Assembly: GCA_020636835.1 (NCBI GenBank) | Contig: JACJXC010000004.1 | Location: forward strand, 372,001-436,000 | Direction: 5' to 3' | Length of the DNA stretch: 64,000 nt | Source: Bacteroidales bacterium | Lineage (GTDB): Bacteria; Bacteroidota; Bacteroidia; Bacteroidales; Tenuifilaceae | Notes under the pieces: model-generated | Database searches by the model: none | Seen by the model: the letters and a program-made list of their open reading frames with translations, nothing else | What the model was told of the DNA's origin: nothing | Shown here: piece after piece, positions 8,567 through 16,408 of the stretch | Layout of the letters: every line of letters starts with the position of its first letter | Numbering within the stretch: the stretch's first letter is position 1 | Translations under genes and position numbers: made by a program

Positions 8567-9006
8567 GTTGCGAATTGCGTTGGCTCAGTAGGAAGCATCC
8601 AAATTACGCATCAGATTACATCATTAAACCCAACCATGATAAGGCTTGGCCACTAAGGAAACTGGGAAAGGTAAGCCCTAAATCGCAGTAGCTACAATTG
8701 TTTGGCGCCATTACCATCACAACCCGTTTAGGGTTTGATGCCCTGGCAGGGTTAACTCCAGCAGAATAGATTGGGAAATACCTGCCAGCGCCGTAAGACT
8801 TGGCAGAATATGAGGCCTGCAAGGTGAATTGCTTTGGCTCCATAGGGAGTGCAAAGTACGCGCCCCCTACTCCGCCGAACTCGCAAAGAACGCTCGGTTC
8901 AGATTGTATCTTTGAAATATTGGTCGCAACACCAAAGCATTTAAAAACCTGCTTTGCTGGGTTGTGAATTGCTTTCAGATTGTATCTTTGAAATATTGGT
9001 CGCAAC
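8567..9006 (+). CRISPR. Relic type II-C CRISPR array
   Basis: A complete 46-bp repeat lies at 8961-9006 (starts GTTGTGAATTGC, ends GGTCGCAAC). A truncated copy, identical over its last 33 bases, lies at 8898-8930. Between them is one 30-base spacer (8931-8960), the normal type II spacer size. Two worn copies begin at 8567 (GTTGCGAATTGCGTT) and 8824 (GTGAATTGCTTTGGC). They share the repeat's first 15 bases and resemble each other further on (TTGGCTC...TAGG...TACGC), but not the rest of the intact repeat. The repeat reads on the plus strand and pairs with the minus-strand tracrRNA. A REP-like palindrome lies within the relic (8721). The intact part (8898-9006) is certain; the worn copies are less so. 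Confidence 0.8.
8721..8753. repeat. Degenerate REP-type palindrome copy 6
   Basis: AACCCGTTTAGGGTT and TGCCCTGGCAGGGTT are separated by TGA. The outer AACCC/GGGTT and the AGGGTT core are kept, but several pairs are lost compared with copies 3 and 5. It lies within the array relic. Confidence 0.55.
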
Positions 9007-9080
9007 ATACATGGCATTAACTCGCTGATCAATATTGTATTAACATTAAATTCGCGATGTAAAAAATGCGACCAATTGAG

Positions 9081-9110
9081 AATCCACGGGCAAATTTCCC
9101 GTGGATTTTT
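9081..9110 (+). terminator. Intrinsic terminator downstream of the CRISPR relic
   Basis: AATCCACGGG pairs with CCCGTGGATT over a 7-10 base loop and is followed by TTTTT on the plus strand. It would end plus-strand transcription through the array. Confidence 0.75.
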
Positions 9111-9153
9111 CGTTCTAACCTGTCCATTCCATACCGCATAAGGCATAAATAGC

Positions 9154-9178
9154 AAGGGGAAGCTCAACGCCTCCCCTT
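9154..9178 (-). terminator. Possible terminator of the HIT/greA genes
   Basis: AAGGGGA (9154-9160) and TCCCCTT (9172-9178) form a 7-bp stem just downstream of the HIT gene on the minus strand. The T run after it is poor. Confidence 0.35.
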
Positions 9179-9197
9179 TCCTTATAAGAAACAATTG

Positions 9198-9593
9198 CTA
9201 TTCAAATTCGGTTGAGATGTTACGGGCGATTTCCGAGAATCGTTCAGGGGTTAACTGTAGCTTGGGCTTACGAAAATCGATGTCCGATTCCCGGTTAAGT
9301 GGAACCAAGTGGATATGCGCATGGGGTACCTCGAGGCCCAGCACCGCAACGCCAATGCGCTTACACGGCACCGCTTTCTCGATAGCCTTAGCTACGCGCT
9401 GGGCAAATAGCGTTAGCCCCGAAAGCGCATCCGGATCGAGGTCGAATAGGTAGTCTACCTCCTGTTTTGGAATAACCAGGGTGTGCCCTTCGGCCAACGG
9501 ATTGATATCTAAAAAGGCATAGAACCGCTCATCCTCAGCAATTTTATAAGAGGGTATTTCGCCTTTTACTATTCGAGTGAAGATTGTGGCCAT
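9198..9593 (-). CDS. HIT-family (histidine triad) nucleotide hydrolase
   Basis: The 131-residue protein carries the histidine triad HAHIHLVP near residues 90-97 and the family start ATIFTRIVKGEIPSYKI. HIT proteins of the Hint/HinT branch hydrolyse nucleotide phosphoramidates or related nucleotidyl conjugates in the cytosol. Length is typical. The ATG lies 12 bases downstream of the greA stop, so the two genes are probably co-transcribed, an arrangement common in Bacteroidota. The true substrate cannot be told from sequence. A CRISPR relic lies downstream, so this gene marks the right edge of the accessory island. Confidence 0.93.
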   Translation of the reverse strand: MATIFTRIVKGEIPSYKIAEDERFYAFLDINPLAEGHTLVIPKQEVDYLFDLDPDALSGLTLFAQRVAKAIEKAVPCKRIGVAVLGLEVPHAHIHLVPLNRESDIDFRKPKLQLTPERFSEIARNISTEFE

Positions 9594-9605
9594 ATCGGTA
9601 TCAGC

Positions 9606-10079
9606 TTAGAGGGATATATCGAGAATTTTAAAACTCATCAACCCCGAGGGCACTTGAACCTCCACAACATCGCCCACTTTTTTTCCAATAAGGGCCTTGG
9701 CAATTGGGGTGGCAATGGATAGCTTTCCCTCCTTAAGGTTTGCCTCCGATTCGGGCACCAGGGTGTAAACCATATCGGCTTTAGTTTTGAGATTCTGTAG
9801 TTTTACCTTATTGAGGATCTGAACCTTATCGGTATCAATTTTCGATTCGTCAATTATCCGGGCGTTGGCAATAGTATCCTCCAACTTCGAGATACGAAGT
9901 TCTAGCATGCCCTGTGCTTCCTTAGCGGCATCGTACTCGGCATTCTCCGACAGATCGCCCTTATCTCTAGCTTCGGCAATCATCCTCGAAATGGCAGGGC
10001 GTTCCACGCTTTTCAGTTGGTCAACCTCGTTGCGCAGCTTCATCAAACCCTCTTCGGTTAAATAAATTACTTTGGACAT
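9606..10079 (-). CDS. greA: Transcription elongation factor GreA
   Basis: GreA enters the secondary channel of RNA polymerase and stimulates cleavage of backtracked RNA. The N-terminal coiled coil (about 1-75) carries the acidic tip ARDKGDLSENAEYDAAKE, and the C-terminal FKBP-like domain has SIATPIAKALIGKKVGDVVEV. I choose ATG 10079, giving 157 residues. The Shine-Dalgarno TAAGGAGGTG lies five bases before it, which is rare in this phylum; the alternative GTG at 10085 would overlap that site. A consensus promoter (10141-10148) and an attenuator-like hairpin (10108-10130) precede the gene. It is followed by the HIT gene. Confidence 0.96.
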   Translation of the reverse strand: MSKVIYLTEEGLMKLRNEVDQLKSVERPAISRMIAEARDKGDLSENAEYDAAKEAQGMLELRISKLEDTIANARIIDESKIDTDKVQILNKVKLQNLKTKADMVYTLVPESEANLKEGKLSIATPIAKALIGKKVGDVVEVQVPSGLMSFKILDISL

Positions 10080-10107
10080 ATTCACCTCCTTATATATGAA
10101 ATAAAAA

Positions 10108-10130
10108 AGAATCCCGACGAATCGGAACTC
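10108..10130 (-). terminator. Terminator or attenuator hairpin between the 10265 gene and greA
   Basis: On the minus strand GAGTTCCGA pairs with TCGGGATTC (two G-T pairs) around a TTCG tetraloop and is followed by TTTTTT. It can terminate transcripts from the upstream gene. Because the greA promoter element lies upstream of it (10141-10148), it would also fall within the first 30 bases of the greA leader. Confidence 0.65.
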
Positions 10131-10140
10131 TTCTATTCTG

Positions 10141-10148
10141 CAAATATA
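10141..10148 (-). promoter_or_regulatory. Probable -7 promoter element of greA
   Basis: TATATTTG on the minus strand matches TAnnTTTG and lies 62 bases before the greA ATG. The -33 region is T-rich without a clear TTG. Confidence 0.5.
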
Positions 10149-10264
10149 GCATTTATTTAGAATAAAAAAATAGGCCTCCCTAAATTAATATTTATTTCAA
10201 CTGTGCGTAAAAAATTGTAAATTAAACACTAAGTCAAAGCAACGTTTACAAACGCCACACGGGG

Positions 10265-10876
10265 CTATGCGTACTTAGGCTTCATTATCTCGGCGTAGAT
10301 AATAGCCTGCCGTGCGTCAAAATCGTCGGCGAAAGAACGCTCGGCGGCATCGTACTCCATCGCCCTTTCGTGATCGAAAATCATGTCGGGCGTTTCGTCG
10401 GATGTGGCAATGGGAGCCTGCTCATCGTAATTATACTCGCTTATGGTATCCAACTCCACGGTAGGGATATCAATTGGAGTAAACTGGGCATTTTCGGGCG
10501 AGTCGATGAACGAAGCGCTGGGAGTTGGATACAGCGTTGACTCCTCCACCACTTCAACAGGTTGGTTAACCTCCACCGAGTTCACGTAATCGGGTTGTGT
10601 CTCCACGCGCCAAATTGCCGTTGGTCGCTCAACTTCCACCACATGTTGCTCATCCTCATCGTCGAGTACATCATCGCTAGACTGCTGCGGAGTTTGAGCC
10701 ACGGGGGCACCCATAAGGATCTCCTGAAGCACATCTACCGGATCGCGCATGGTAGTTTCGGGTGCAGATTGCGCTGCCTTACGCCGAGCCTCATCCTTCT
10801 TCCTTTTACTTGCAATCGCATTAATTATAGCAATTACTATGGCTATAATTATATAGATATAATCGCCTGCATCCAT
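10265..10876 (-). CDS. Hypothetical single-span membrane protein, acidic cytoplasmic tail
   Basis: The 203 residues start with a hydrophobic segment (about 5-23, YIYIIIAIVIAIINAIAS) followed by KRKKDEARRK, which predicts an anchored protein with its bulk in the cytoplasm. The rest is acidic and proline-rich, probably disordered, with DPVDVLQEILMGAP near residue 47 as the only compact-looking stretch. Small proteins of this shape occur widely in Bacteroidales without an assigned role. The ATG is two bases after the stop of the lipoprotein gene at 10879, so it belongs to that minus-strand operon. I assign no function. Confidence 0.8.
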   Translation of the reverse strand: MDAGDYIYIIIAIVIAIINAIASKRKKDEARRKAAQSAPETTMRDPVDVLQEILMGAPVAQTPQQSSDDVLDDEDEQHVVEVERPTAIWRVETQPDYVNSVEVNQPVEVVEESTLYPTPSASFIDSPENAQFTPIDIPTVELDTISEYNYDEQAPIATSDETPDMIFDHERAMEYDAAERSFADDFDARQAIIYAEIMKPKYA

Positions 10877-10878
10877 CT

Positions 10879-11313
10879 CTACTTCTTTTTAAATCGCCAA
10901 AACCTATGTTTTTGTCTAAAATTTCGCCAAGGGCTATTCTGCGCCGCCTTAACCTGCGACTCTTTCATCCTTTTCTGAACCGCCGGATCCTGTTTTTTGA
11001 CATGCTGCTGCCGCAACTTGCTCTCCTCGCGCAAACCCCTTCGCTTTATTCGCTGTAACTTCCGCTCAGCTCTACGCGCAGCCGAATTGCCAAATTGTCT
11101 GTACCAAAACGCTCTAATATCACGTCTACGCTGCTCGCGCCGAATTTTACCAACGGATTTTCCGGGCAGTTCTCGTACTGGAGGGGCTAACTCCTTAGCA
11201 CACCCAGTAAACAATAATAGGAGAATCGCTGAGTACAGAAAAACTCTTTGGTAAATTTGCACAAAATTCCAGTTATAATCAAACCTAAAAGTAAAATTTG
11301 CATTTCTTTTCAT
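10879..11313 (-). CDS. Small basic lipoprotein, function unknown
   Basis: From ATG 11313 the product has 144 residues. It has a signal peptide ending in the lipobox LLLFTGC, then a very basic, Arg/Lys-rich domain with repeated RRxxRRxIRAFWYRQFG and ERKLQRIKRR patterns. It probably resides in the outer membrane or periplasm as a lipoprotein. An upstream TTG (11373) would extend it by 20 residues and overlap the sulfatase gene by 26 bases; I prefer the ATG, although its signal peptide is then rather long. It lies in an operon with the sulfatase (upstream) and the 203-residue membrane protein (downstream). No known family was recognised. Confidence 0.75.
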   Translation of the reverse strand: MKRNANFTFRFDYNWNFVQIYQRVFLYSAILLLLFTGCAKELAPPVRELPGKSVGKIRREQRRRDIRAFWYRQFGNSAARRAERKLQRIKRRGLREESKLRQQHVKKQDPAVQKRMKESQVKAAQNSPWRNFRQKHRFWRFKKK

Positions 11314-11347
11314 CCAACACCAGCCATTTCGTAGCCATAGCGAAAAT

Positions 11348-13306
11348 CTATTTAACGGTAAGGCTATCGCCAATCATCCTGTTGTTGTACTGCTGAATTA
11401 TCGCTTTAACTTTTTTTACCATCCGGAGCTCTACCTCCGGCAACTTCCCAATCAGATTCGTTTCCAACAGCCTATCGGTTTTGAACTCGAACAAACCCGT
11501 AACCTTAGCCCCATCGTAGAGCAGCAAGTAATTGCCTACAAACAGCTGATAGGTGTTTGAGGTATAGTTAATCACAAAAGGCTCCTGCGTGCTACCAAAC
11601 ACATTCCGACCAAATGCCAGGAATGGTTTTGGGTAATTCAAATAGCCAAGGATTGATGGCATTATATCAATTTGCTGCGCCAAGCTATCGGATTTACCCA
11701 CCATGCTACCATCGGGAGTGTAAAAAATGAGGGGGACTGTGAATACGCCAACATTGGTTTTGTACTCGGGGTAGTACGACTGATTTGCATGGTCGGCGGT
11801 GAACACAAAAAGCGTATTATCGAACCACGGCATGCTGCTCACCTTATCAAAAAAACGCCTCAAAGAGTAATCGGTGTAGGCAACACATTGATGTATGGGC
11901 AATGTGCCCTTGGGAAACCGCCCCTCGTACCGTTCGGGCACCTTGAATGGGTGGTGCGACGAAAGCGAGAAAATGGCGGCACAGAAGGGTTGCTGAAAAC
12001 CATTGAGCTTATCGGCAAAAAACTGAAAAAACTCCTCGTCCCAAACGCCCCACATCCCATCGAAACCATCGGAGCTGGGATACTCGCTCAAACCATAGTA
12101 ATCCTGAAACCCAGCCACATTGGCAAAAGCCTGAAACCCCATGGAGCCATTGGGAGCACCATGAAAAAATGCGGTGTAATACCCCTCATCGCGGAGCAAC
12201 GAAGCTATACTGTTAATGCGATTGCCTGAGTAGCTGGTTAAAAAATACGGTTCCACCATCATGGGAATGCTTGCCAGTGCCGAGGGCATTGCATCGATTG
12301 ATTTACGCCCGTTGGCAAATGAATTCCTGAAATAGAAGCCCTTATCGATGAGAGAATCGAGGAAAGGGGTGTACCCACAGAAGCCCTGATCCTTTAAGTG
12401 CTCGTTGTAGTGCTGAAAATACTCGCGACCAAAACTCTCGAGTATGAATATCACCACATTGGATCGGCGCATGGAATCGACACTAACAGGGGAATGAACA
12501 GGGTTATAGCGAGATTGTAATTCATCGGGGGTGAAGTAGTCTACCTTTTTCAGCGATTGCTTCTGCAACGTTCGGAAAATTGCGAAGGGCGTATTAAGTA
12601 CAATGGCGACCTCCAAAGGCTCATGCACATACTTCCCGGCATTGCTCAACGTGATGGGCCTAGTGCTATGCCTATAACCACCCCTAACTCCACCAACCAT
12701 AAGCGTTACAAACACTAACATCAATACCAATCCATTCACAAAATACACCGCATGGTATTTAAAGCCCTTCAGCACTTTGGGTTTTTGAATTTTGCGATAA
12801 AAAAGCACCAGGAGAGCAGTAAGAGCAAACCAAATCAAAAAAACATACCAATAATCGGCAATAAACTGAGGAATGAGAGAGGCAAAATTTGTTTCGTTCT
12901 TAAACTCATCGAAAACAGTGGCAGTGGTTCGCCGCATGGTAAACTGGAAGTAAATAAAATCGGCGCAATTGGCTCCAAGGGCAACACCATTGGTAATAAC
13001 AAACAAGTACTTTAACACCCGCTGATACCAAACGTTATACCGAAAAGTGAACGGAAGAAGAAAGAAAAAAAAGTAGAGTATATTGATATAGAGAATTGCC
13101 GCTGTATCGAATTGCAACCCACCCCAAAGAATTGTAACAAAACTATCGAGCGTGGTATTGGGATAAAAACCCTTATTGAATAAAAAAAAGAGCACTCGAC
13201 AAACCGAGAACAACAGCATCAAGAAAAGAAAATGCAAAACCAACACAAGGTATAAATTCCCTTTAAACCTAATACCGGTGTAATAATTGCGGAACAAGTA
13301 TTTCAT
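11348..13306 (-). CDS. LtaS-like membrane sulfatase/phosphoglycerol transferase family protein
   Basis: The 652 residues comprise about five N-terminal membrane segments (to about 215) and a periplasmic alkaline-phosphatase-fold domain. The domain's first metal site is NVVIFILESFGREY (about 285). The nucleophile position reads GRKSIDAMPS, with Ser where LtaS has Thr, and the later metal ligands are in VFTADHANQS. LtaS relatives move phosphoglycerol or phosphoethanolamine groups. In a Gram-negative host the target would be lipid A, a glycan or another envelope polymer; which one is unknown. It heads a minus-strand operon with the lipoprotein downstream. A second paralogue is at 33841. Confidence 0.88.
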   Translation of the reverse strand: MKYLFRNYYTGIRFKGNLYLVLVLHFLFLMLLFSVCRVLFFLFNKGFYPNTTLDSFVTILWGGLQFDTAAILYINILYFFFFLLPFTFRYNVWYQRVLKYLFVITNGVALGANCADFIYFQFTMRRTTATVFDEFKNETNFASLIPQFIADYWYVFLIWFALTALLVLFYRKIQKPKVLKGFKYHAVYFVNGLVLMLVFVTLMVGGVRGGYRHSTRPITLSNAGKYVHEPLEVAIVLNTPFAIFRTLQKQSLKKVDYFTPDELQSRYNPVHSPVSVDSMRRSNVVIFILESFGREYFQHYNEHLKDQGFCGYTPFLDSLIDKGFYFRNSFANGRKSIDAMPSALASIPMMVEPYFLTSYSGNRINSIASLLRDEGYYTAFFHGAPNGSMGFQAFANVAGFQDYYGLSEYPSSDGFDGMWGVWDEEFFQFFADKLNGFQQPFCAAIFSLSSHHPFKVPERYEGRFPKGTLPIHQCVAYTDYSLRRFFDKVSSMPWFDNTLFVFTADHANQSYYPEYKTNVGVFTVPLIFYTPDGSMVGKSDSLAQQIDIMPSILGYLNYPKPFLAFGRNVFGSTQEPFVINYTSNTYQLFVGNYLLLYDGAKVTGLFEFKTDRLLETNLIGKLPEVELRMVKKVKAIIQQYNNRMIGDSLTVK

Positions 13307-13786
13307 GTAATTAATATTAACAAAACCTCAGAATATCAACTAAAATAATATCATTCGTTATAATATATTCACCAATCGAACGGCAACCGGCCTGCATTAG
13401 CCACAATAGAACGCCCATTACACAATCGGCTCAGGCTCGACAAGGCTATTATCTTGTATCGAAATAACAAACACCACTGCCGAAACTACTATCAACTCTA
13501 CATTCAAAACAACCCATTGAACAAAAAGGGCAGCAAATTCGCCAATCATACCACTACATCAATAAGTGCGGATGCAAATATATCAATATATAATCAAACC
13601 GCAGCACCCTGATTAAATAGGGGCTATACCACAAATAGCAATAAACAACCCAGAACAACCACAACCCAACGCTCTGAAAACCCAATAATTAAAATTTTAA
13701 TTTCGCTACCATCCATAAATCCACAGTTTTTACGTCCCATTTTTCAAAATAAATTTTACATTTGTTAGATAGTAAAGCATATTGAT
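13307..13786. other. 480-bp intergenic region between divergent genes
   Basis: No credible gene or RNA was found between the sulfatase and the histidine kinase, which diverge from here. TACATTTG at 13757-13764, 22 bases before the kinase ATG, matches the -7 consensus. The rest is A/C-rich without visible repeats. Confidence 0.6.
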
Positions 13787-16258
13787 ATGAAATTGCCACA
13801 TACTATCATATGTATCCTCATAAGTTTAATATCACAGTTAAATACACTGGGATCAGCCCCCTCCGATACGCTCCGGCAGCACACCGAAACCCTTATCAAG
13901 AAGGCACAACTAGCATCGGACAATCCACAAAAAAGTTATGATCTGGCTCAAAAAGCGGTTCAATACGCCACTCAAATCAACGATATAAAACTACAAGGCG
14001 AAGCGCTACTAGTACTTACAAAAATATCAACACTGCTCAGCAAGTCGTCGGAAGCAATACGCACCGCCAACAGGGCAATAGAGATTTTCACAGAACTTAA
14101 CGACAGTACAAATTTGGCTAAGAGCTACAATGCGAAGGGCATTTGCTACCTGCGCAGAGCGCAGTACGGAAAGGCAATCCAGAACTTTCGGGAAACGTTA
14201 ACAATAAGCACTAAAATAAACGATAGCCTCATACTGGCATCGGCCTACAACAACCTAGGGATAGCGTATGCCAAAACAAAGCAATTACAGGATGCCAAGA
14301 GTTGTTATGCTAAAAGTTCAGACATTTACCGGGGACTAGGCGAGCTGAAACACGCGGCCACCGCCGAGGCCAATATTGGAATTATACACCTGGAGGAAGG
14401 CAATTTCGAAATCGCCAACCAGAATTTCAACGCGGCACTCAAGCTGAACCAAAAGCTACAGGATACGCTAAAACTCGCCTCCATGTACGACAACCTTGGG
14501 AAAACGCAGGAGAAACTTGGAGAATACAAGCAAAGCATTGCCTACTATACACTATCGAACCAGTATTACCGCAAGTTGAACTCGGATTACGGAATAGCCC
14601 TCAGCTCAATAGCGTTAGCAAGAGTAAAACTCGCACTTGGGCAAAACGCACAGGCCTACAACAACCTAATTGAAGGACAAAAATTAGCCATCAAGAATCA
14701 AGAAGAAGCGATTACCATGGAGAGCTACAAACTGCTCTCCGACTACTACCTGAAAGCGGGGAAACACAGCCTTTCGCGCGAGATGCTCCAAAAGTATGTG
14801 GATTTGTTCGAAAAAAACTACTCCGAAGAGGTTGCCTCACAAATTGCCAAACTTCAGGTACAGATTGACACTCTACAACAGGAACACGACTTCAAATTAC
14901 TATCGGCAAAACTCGAAATGCAGGAGTTAGAAGCAGAACAAAACAATAGGATAAAATCGTTCTACATCCAATTTATCGTTATTCTGCTAATACTGCTTAG
15001 CATAACAGCCCTGCTCGCCATTAAGCTCCGCAACAAAAATCTCGCAATAAAAAGATTCAACAAACAGCTATTCAACTTCAACAACGAGCTGGAGGTAATG
15101 GTTAAAAACAGAACCGAAGAACTCTCCATTGCCCTTGAGAAAGTACAAGAGCTGGGCAAGGTTAAGAGCGCTTTTATGAACAACATCAGCCACGAGATAC
15201 GCACCCCTCTTAACGGCATCATCGGGTTCTCGCAATACATTGCTTCGCACGAAGCAACAGCCGACGAACGCGAACTATACAACAATCAAATACAGAAACT
15301 TGGAGCCCAACTCCTCCGAATTGTTGACGACATCCTTGAACTATCAAGAATTGAAACCAACCAAATTAGCACACAACTCGCGGACACCAACATCAACAGC
15401 CTACTCAACGATCTTTACCAGGAGTACTCGCACAACGACGATTTGCTAAAGAAAAAACTACACTTCCGCCTAATAAAATCGCTCCCCGACAGCGAGGCAA
15501 CGTTCAATTTGGACACATACAAGGTAAAAAGAATAATATCGAACCTTATAGAAAACGCGCTTAAATTTACCCATACGGGCAGTATTGAGTTTGGCTACTT
15601 CGCCGAATCGAACTCCACCATAAAATTCTTTGTAAAGGATACGGGGATTGGCATTCCTCAAACAGTTCAAAAGTTGGTATTCGAGAAGTTTTTCAAACAC
15701 ATCGCCGACGATCATATCGCAAAATATAACGGAACTGGCATAGGGTTAACCATTGCAAAGGGCTATGCGCTATCGATGGGAGGCCGAATTGAGATGGACT
15801 CCAAGCCCGACACCGGATCAACATTCTTCTTCTACATGCCCAAGCTTACACCTCAAAACACTCCCAATCCGAAAGCAAGTACCAAAAATAGATGGGCTAA
15901 TAAAACCATCCTGGTTGTTGAGGACGATTTGATAAACTTCCATTACATCAAAGCCCTGATGCAACAAACAGGGGTGCGCCTAATTCATGTTAAAAATGCA
16001 GAGGATGCCATAGATGTGTGCACTATCAACACCAATATCAACCTTATACTCATCGACATACAGCTACCATTCATGAATGGCATTGAAGCAACCCGCATTA
16101 TCCGGAAGAAAAACGCAACAATTCCAATCATTGCCCAAAGCGCAAACTCCCCTACCAACGGAAACGCAGAGTATATCGAAGCGGGCTGCAACGCATTCAT
16201 CAGCAAGCCCATCGATCCCGACGAACTGTTCGCACAGATAGACCAACACATGAGCTAA
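13787..16258 (+). CDS. Hybrid sensor histidine kinase with TPR sensor domain and receiver
   Basis: The 823 residues contain a signal peptide (about 1-24), a TPR-rich periplasmic region (about 30-350, for example AKSYNAKGICYLRRAQYGKAI and ASAYNNLGIAYAKTKQ) and a coiled coil before a membrane segment at about 392-412. A second coiled coil leads to the dimerisation box SHEIRTPLNG with phospho-His469. The ATPase domain has N box LIENALKF and G boxes DTGIGIP and GTGIGL. A C-terminal receiver has phospho-Asp757 in LIDIQLPFMNG. It is a phosphorelay protein of a type common in Bacteroidota. No partner regulator lies beside it, so it is likely an orphan acting through another protein. The signal is unknown. 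Confidence 0.94.
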   Translation: MKLPHTIICILISLISQLNTLGSAPSDTLRQHTETLIKKAQLASDNPQKSYDLAQKAVQYATQINDIKLQGEALLVLTKISTLLSKSSEAIRTANRAIEIFTELNDSTNLAKSYNAKGICYLRRAQYGKAIQNFRETLTISTKINDSLILASAYNNLGIAYAKTKQLQDAKSCYAKSSDIYRGLGELKHAATAEANIGIIHLEEGNFEIANQNFNAALKLNQKLQDTLKLASMYDNLGKTQEKLGEYKQSIAYYTLSNQYYRKLNSDYGIALSSIALARVKLALGQNAQAYNNLIEGQKLAIKNQEEAITMESYKLLSDYYLKAGKHSLSREMLQKYVDLFEKNYSEEVASQIAKLQVQIDTLQQEHDFKLLSAKLEMQELEAEQNNRIKSFYIQFIVILLILLSITALLAIKLRNKNLAIKRFNKQLFNFNNELEVMVKNRTEELSIALEKVQELGKVKSAFMNNISHEIRTPLNGIIGFSQYIASHEATADERELYNNQIQKLGAQLLRIVDDILELSRIETNQISTQLADTNINSLLNDLYQEYSHNDDLLKKKLHFRLIKSLPDSEATFNLDTYKVKRIISNLIENALKFTHTGSIEFGYFAESNSTIKFFVKDTGIGIPQTVQKLVFEKFFKHIADDHIAKYNGTGIGLTIAKGYALSMGGRIEMDSKPDTGSTFFFYMPKLTPQNTPNPKASTKNRWANKTILVVEDDLINFHYIKALMQQTGVRLIHVKNAEDAIDVCTINTNINLILIDIQLPFMNGIEATRIIRKKNATIPIIAQSANSPTNGNAEYIEAGCNAFISKPIDPDELFAQIDQHMS

Positions 16259-16408
16259 GCTGCGAACAAATTCCTCAATCTGTTGACACCCCATCACGCA
16301 AATACCCTCAGCGACTGCCATTCACAAAAACCAACATGCTGAAAATATGCACAATAGCAACAATAGCATACTCTTTGATTAATAACCAGAAAAAAATAAT
16401 CTATAAAC

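Larger units (their letters stand above)
8514..9197. other. 684-bp gene-free stretch with CRISPR, REP and terminator remnants
   Basis: No convincing reading frame was found. The stretch holds the worn repeats, the REP-like copy, the single spacer and a terminator listed separately. The rest shows no recognisable feature; it is probably decayed spacers and repeats. Confidence 0.7.

Noticed and set aside
8931..8960. The spacer carries a short inverted repeat (AAAGCA and TGCTTT) and could be a small structured RNA
   Set aside because: A 6-bp arm in a 30-base spacer is easily chance; its size and place fit a normal spacer.
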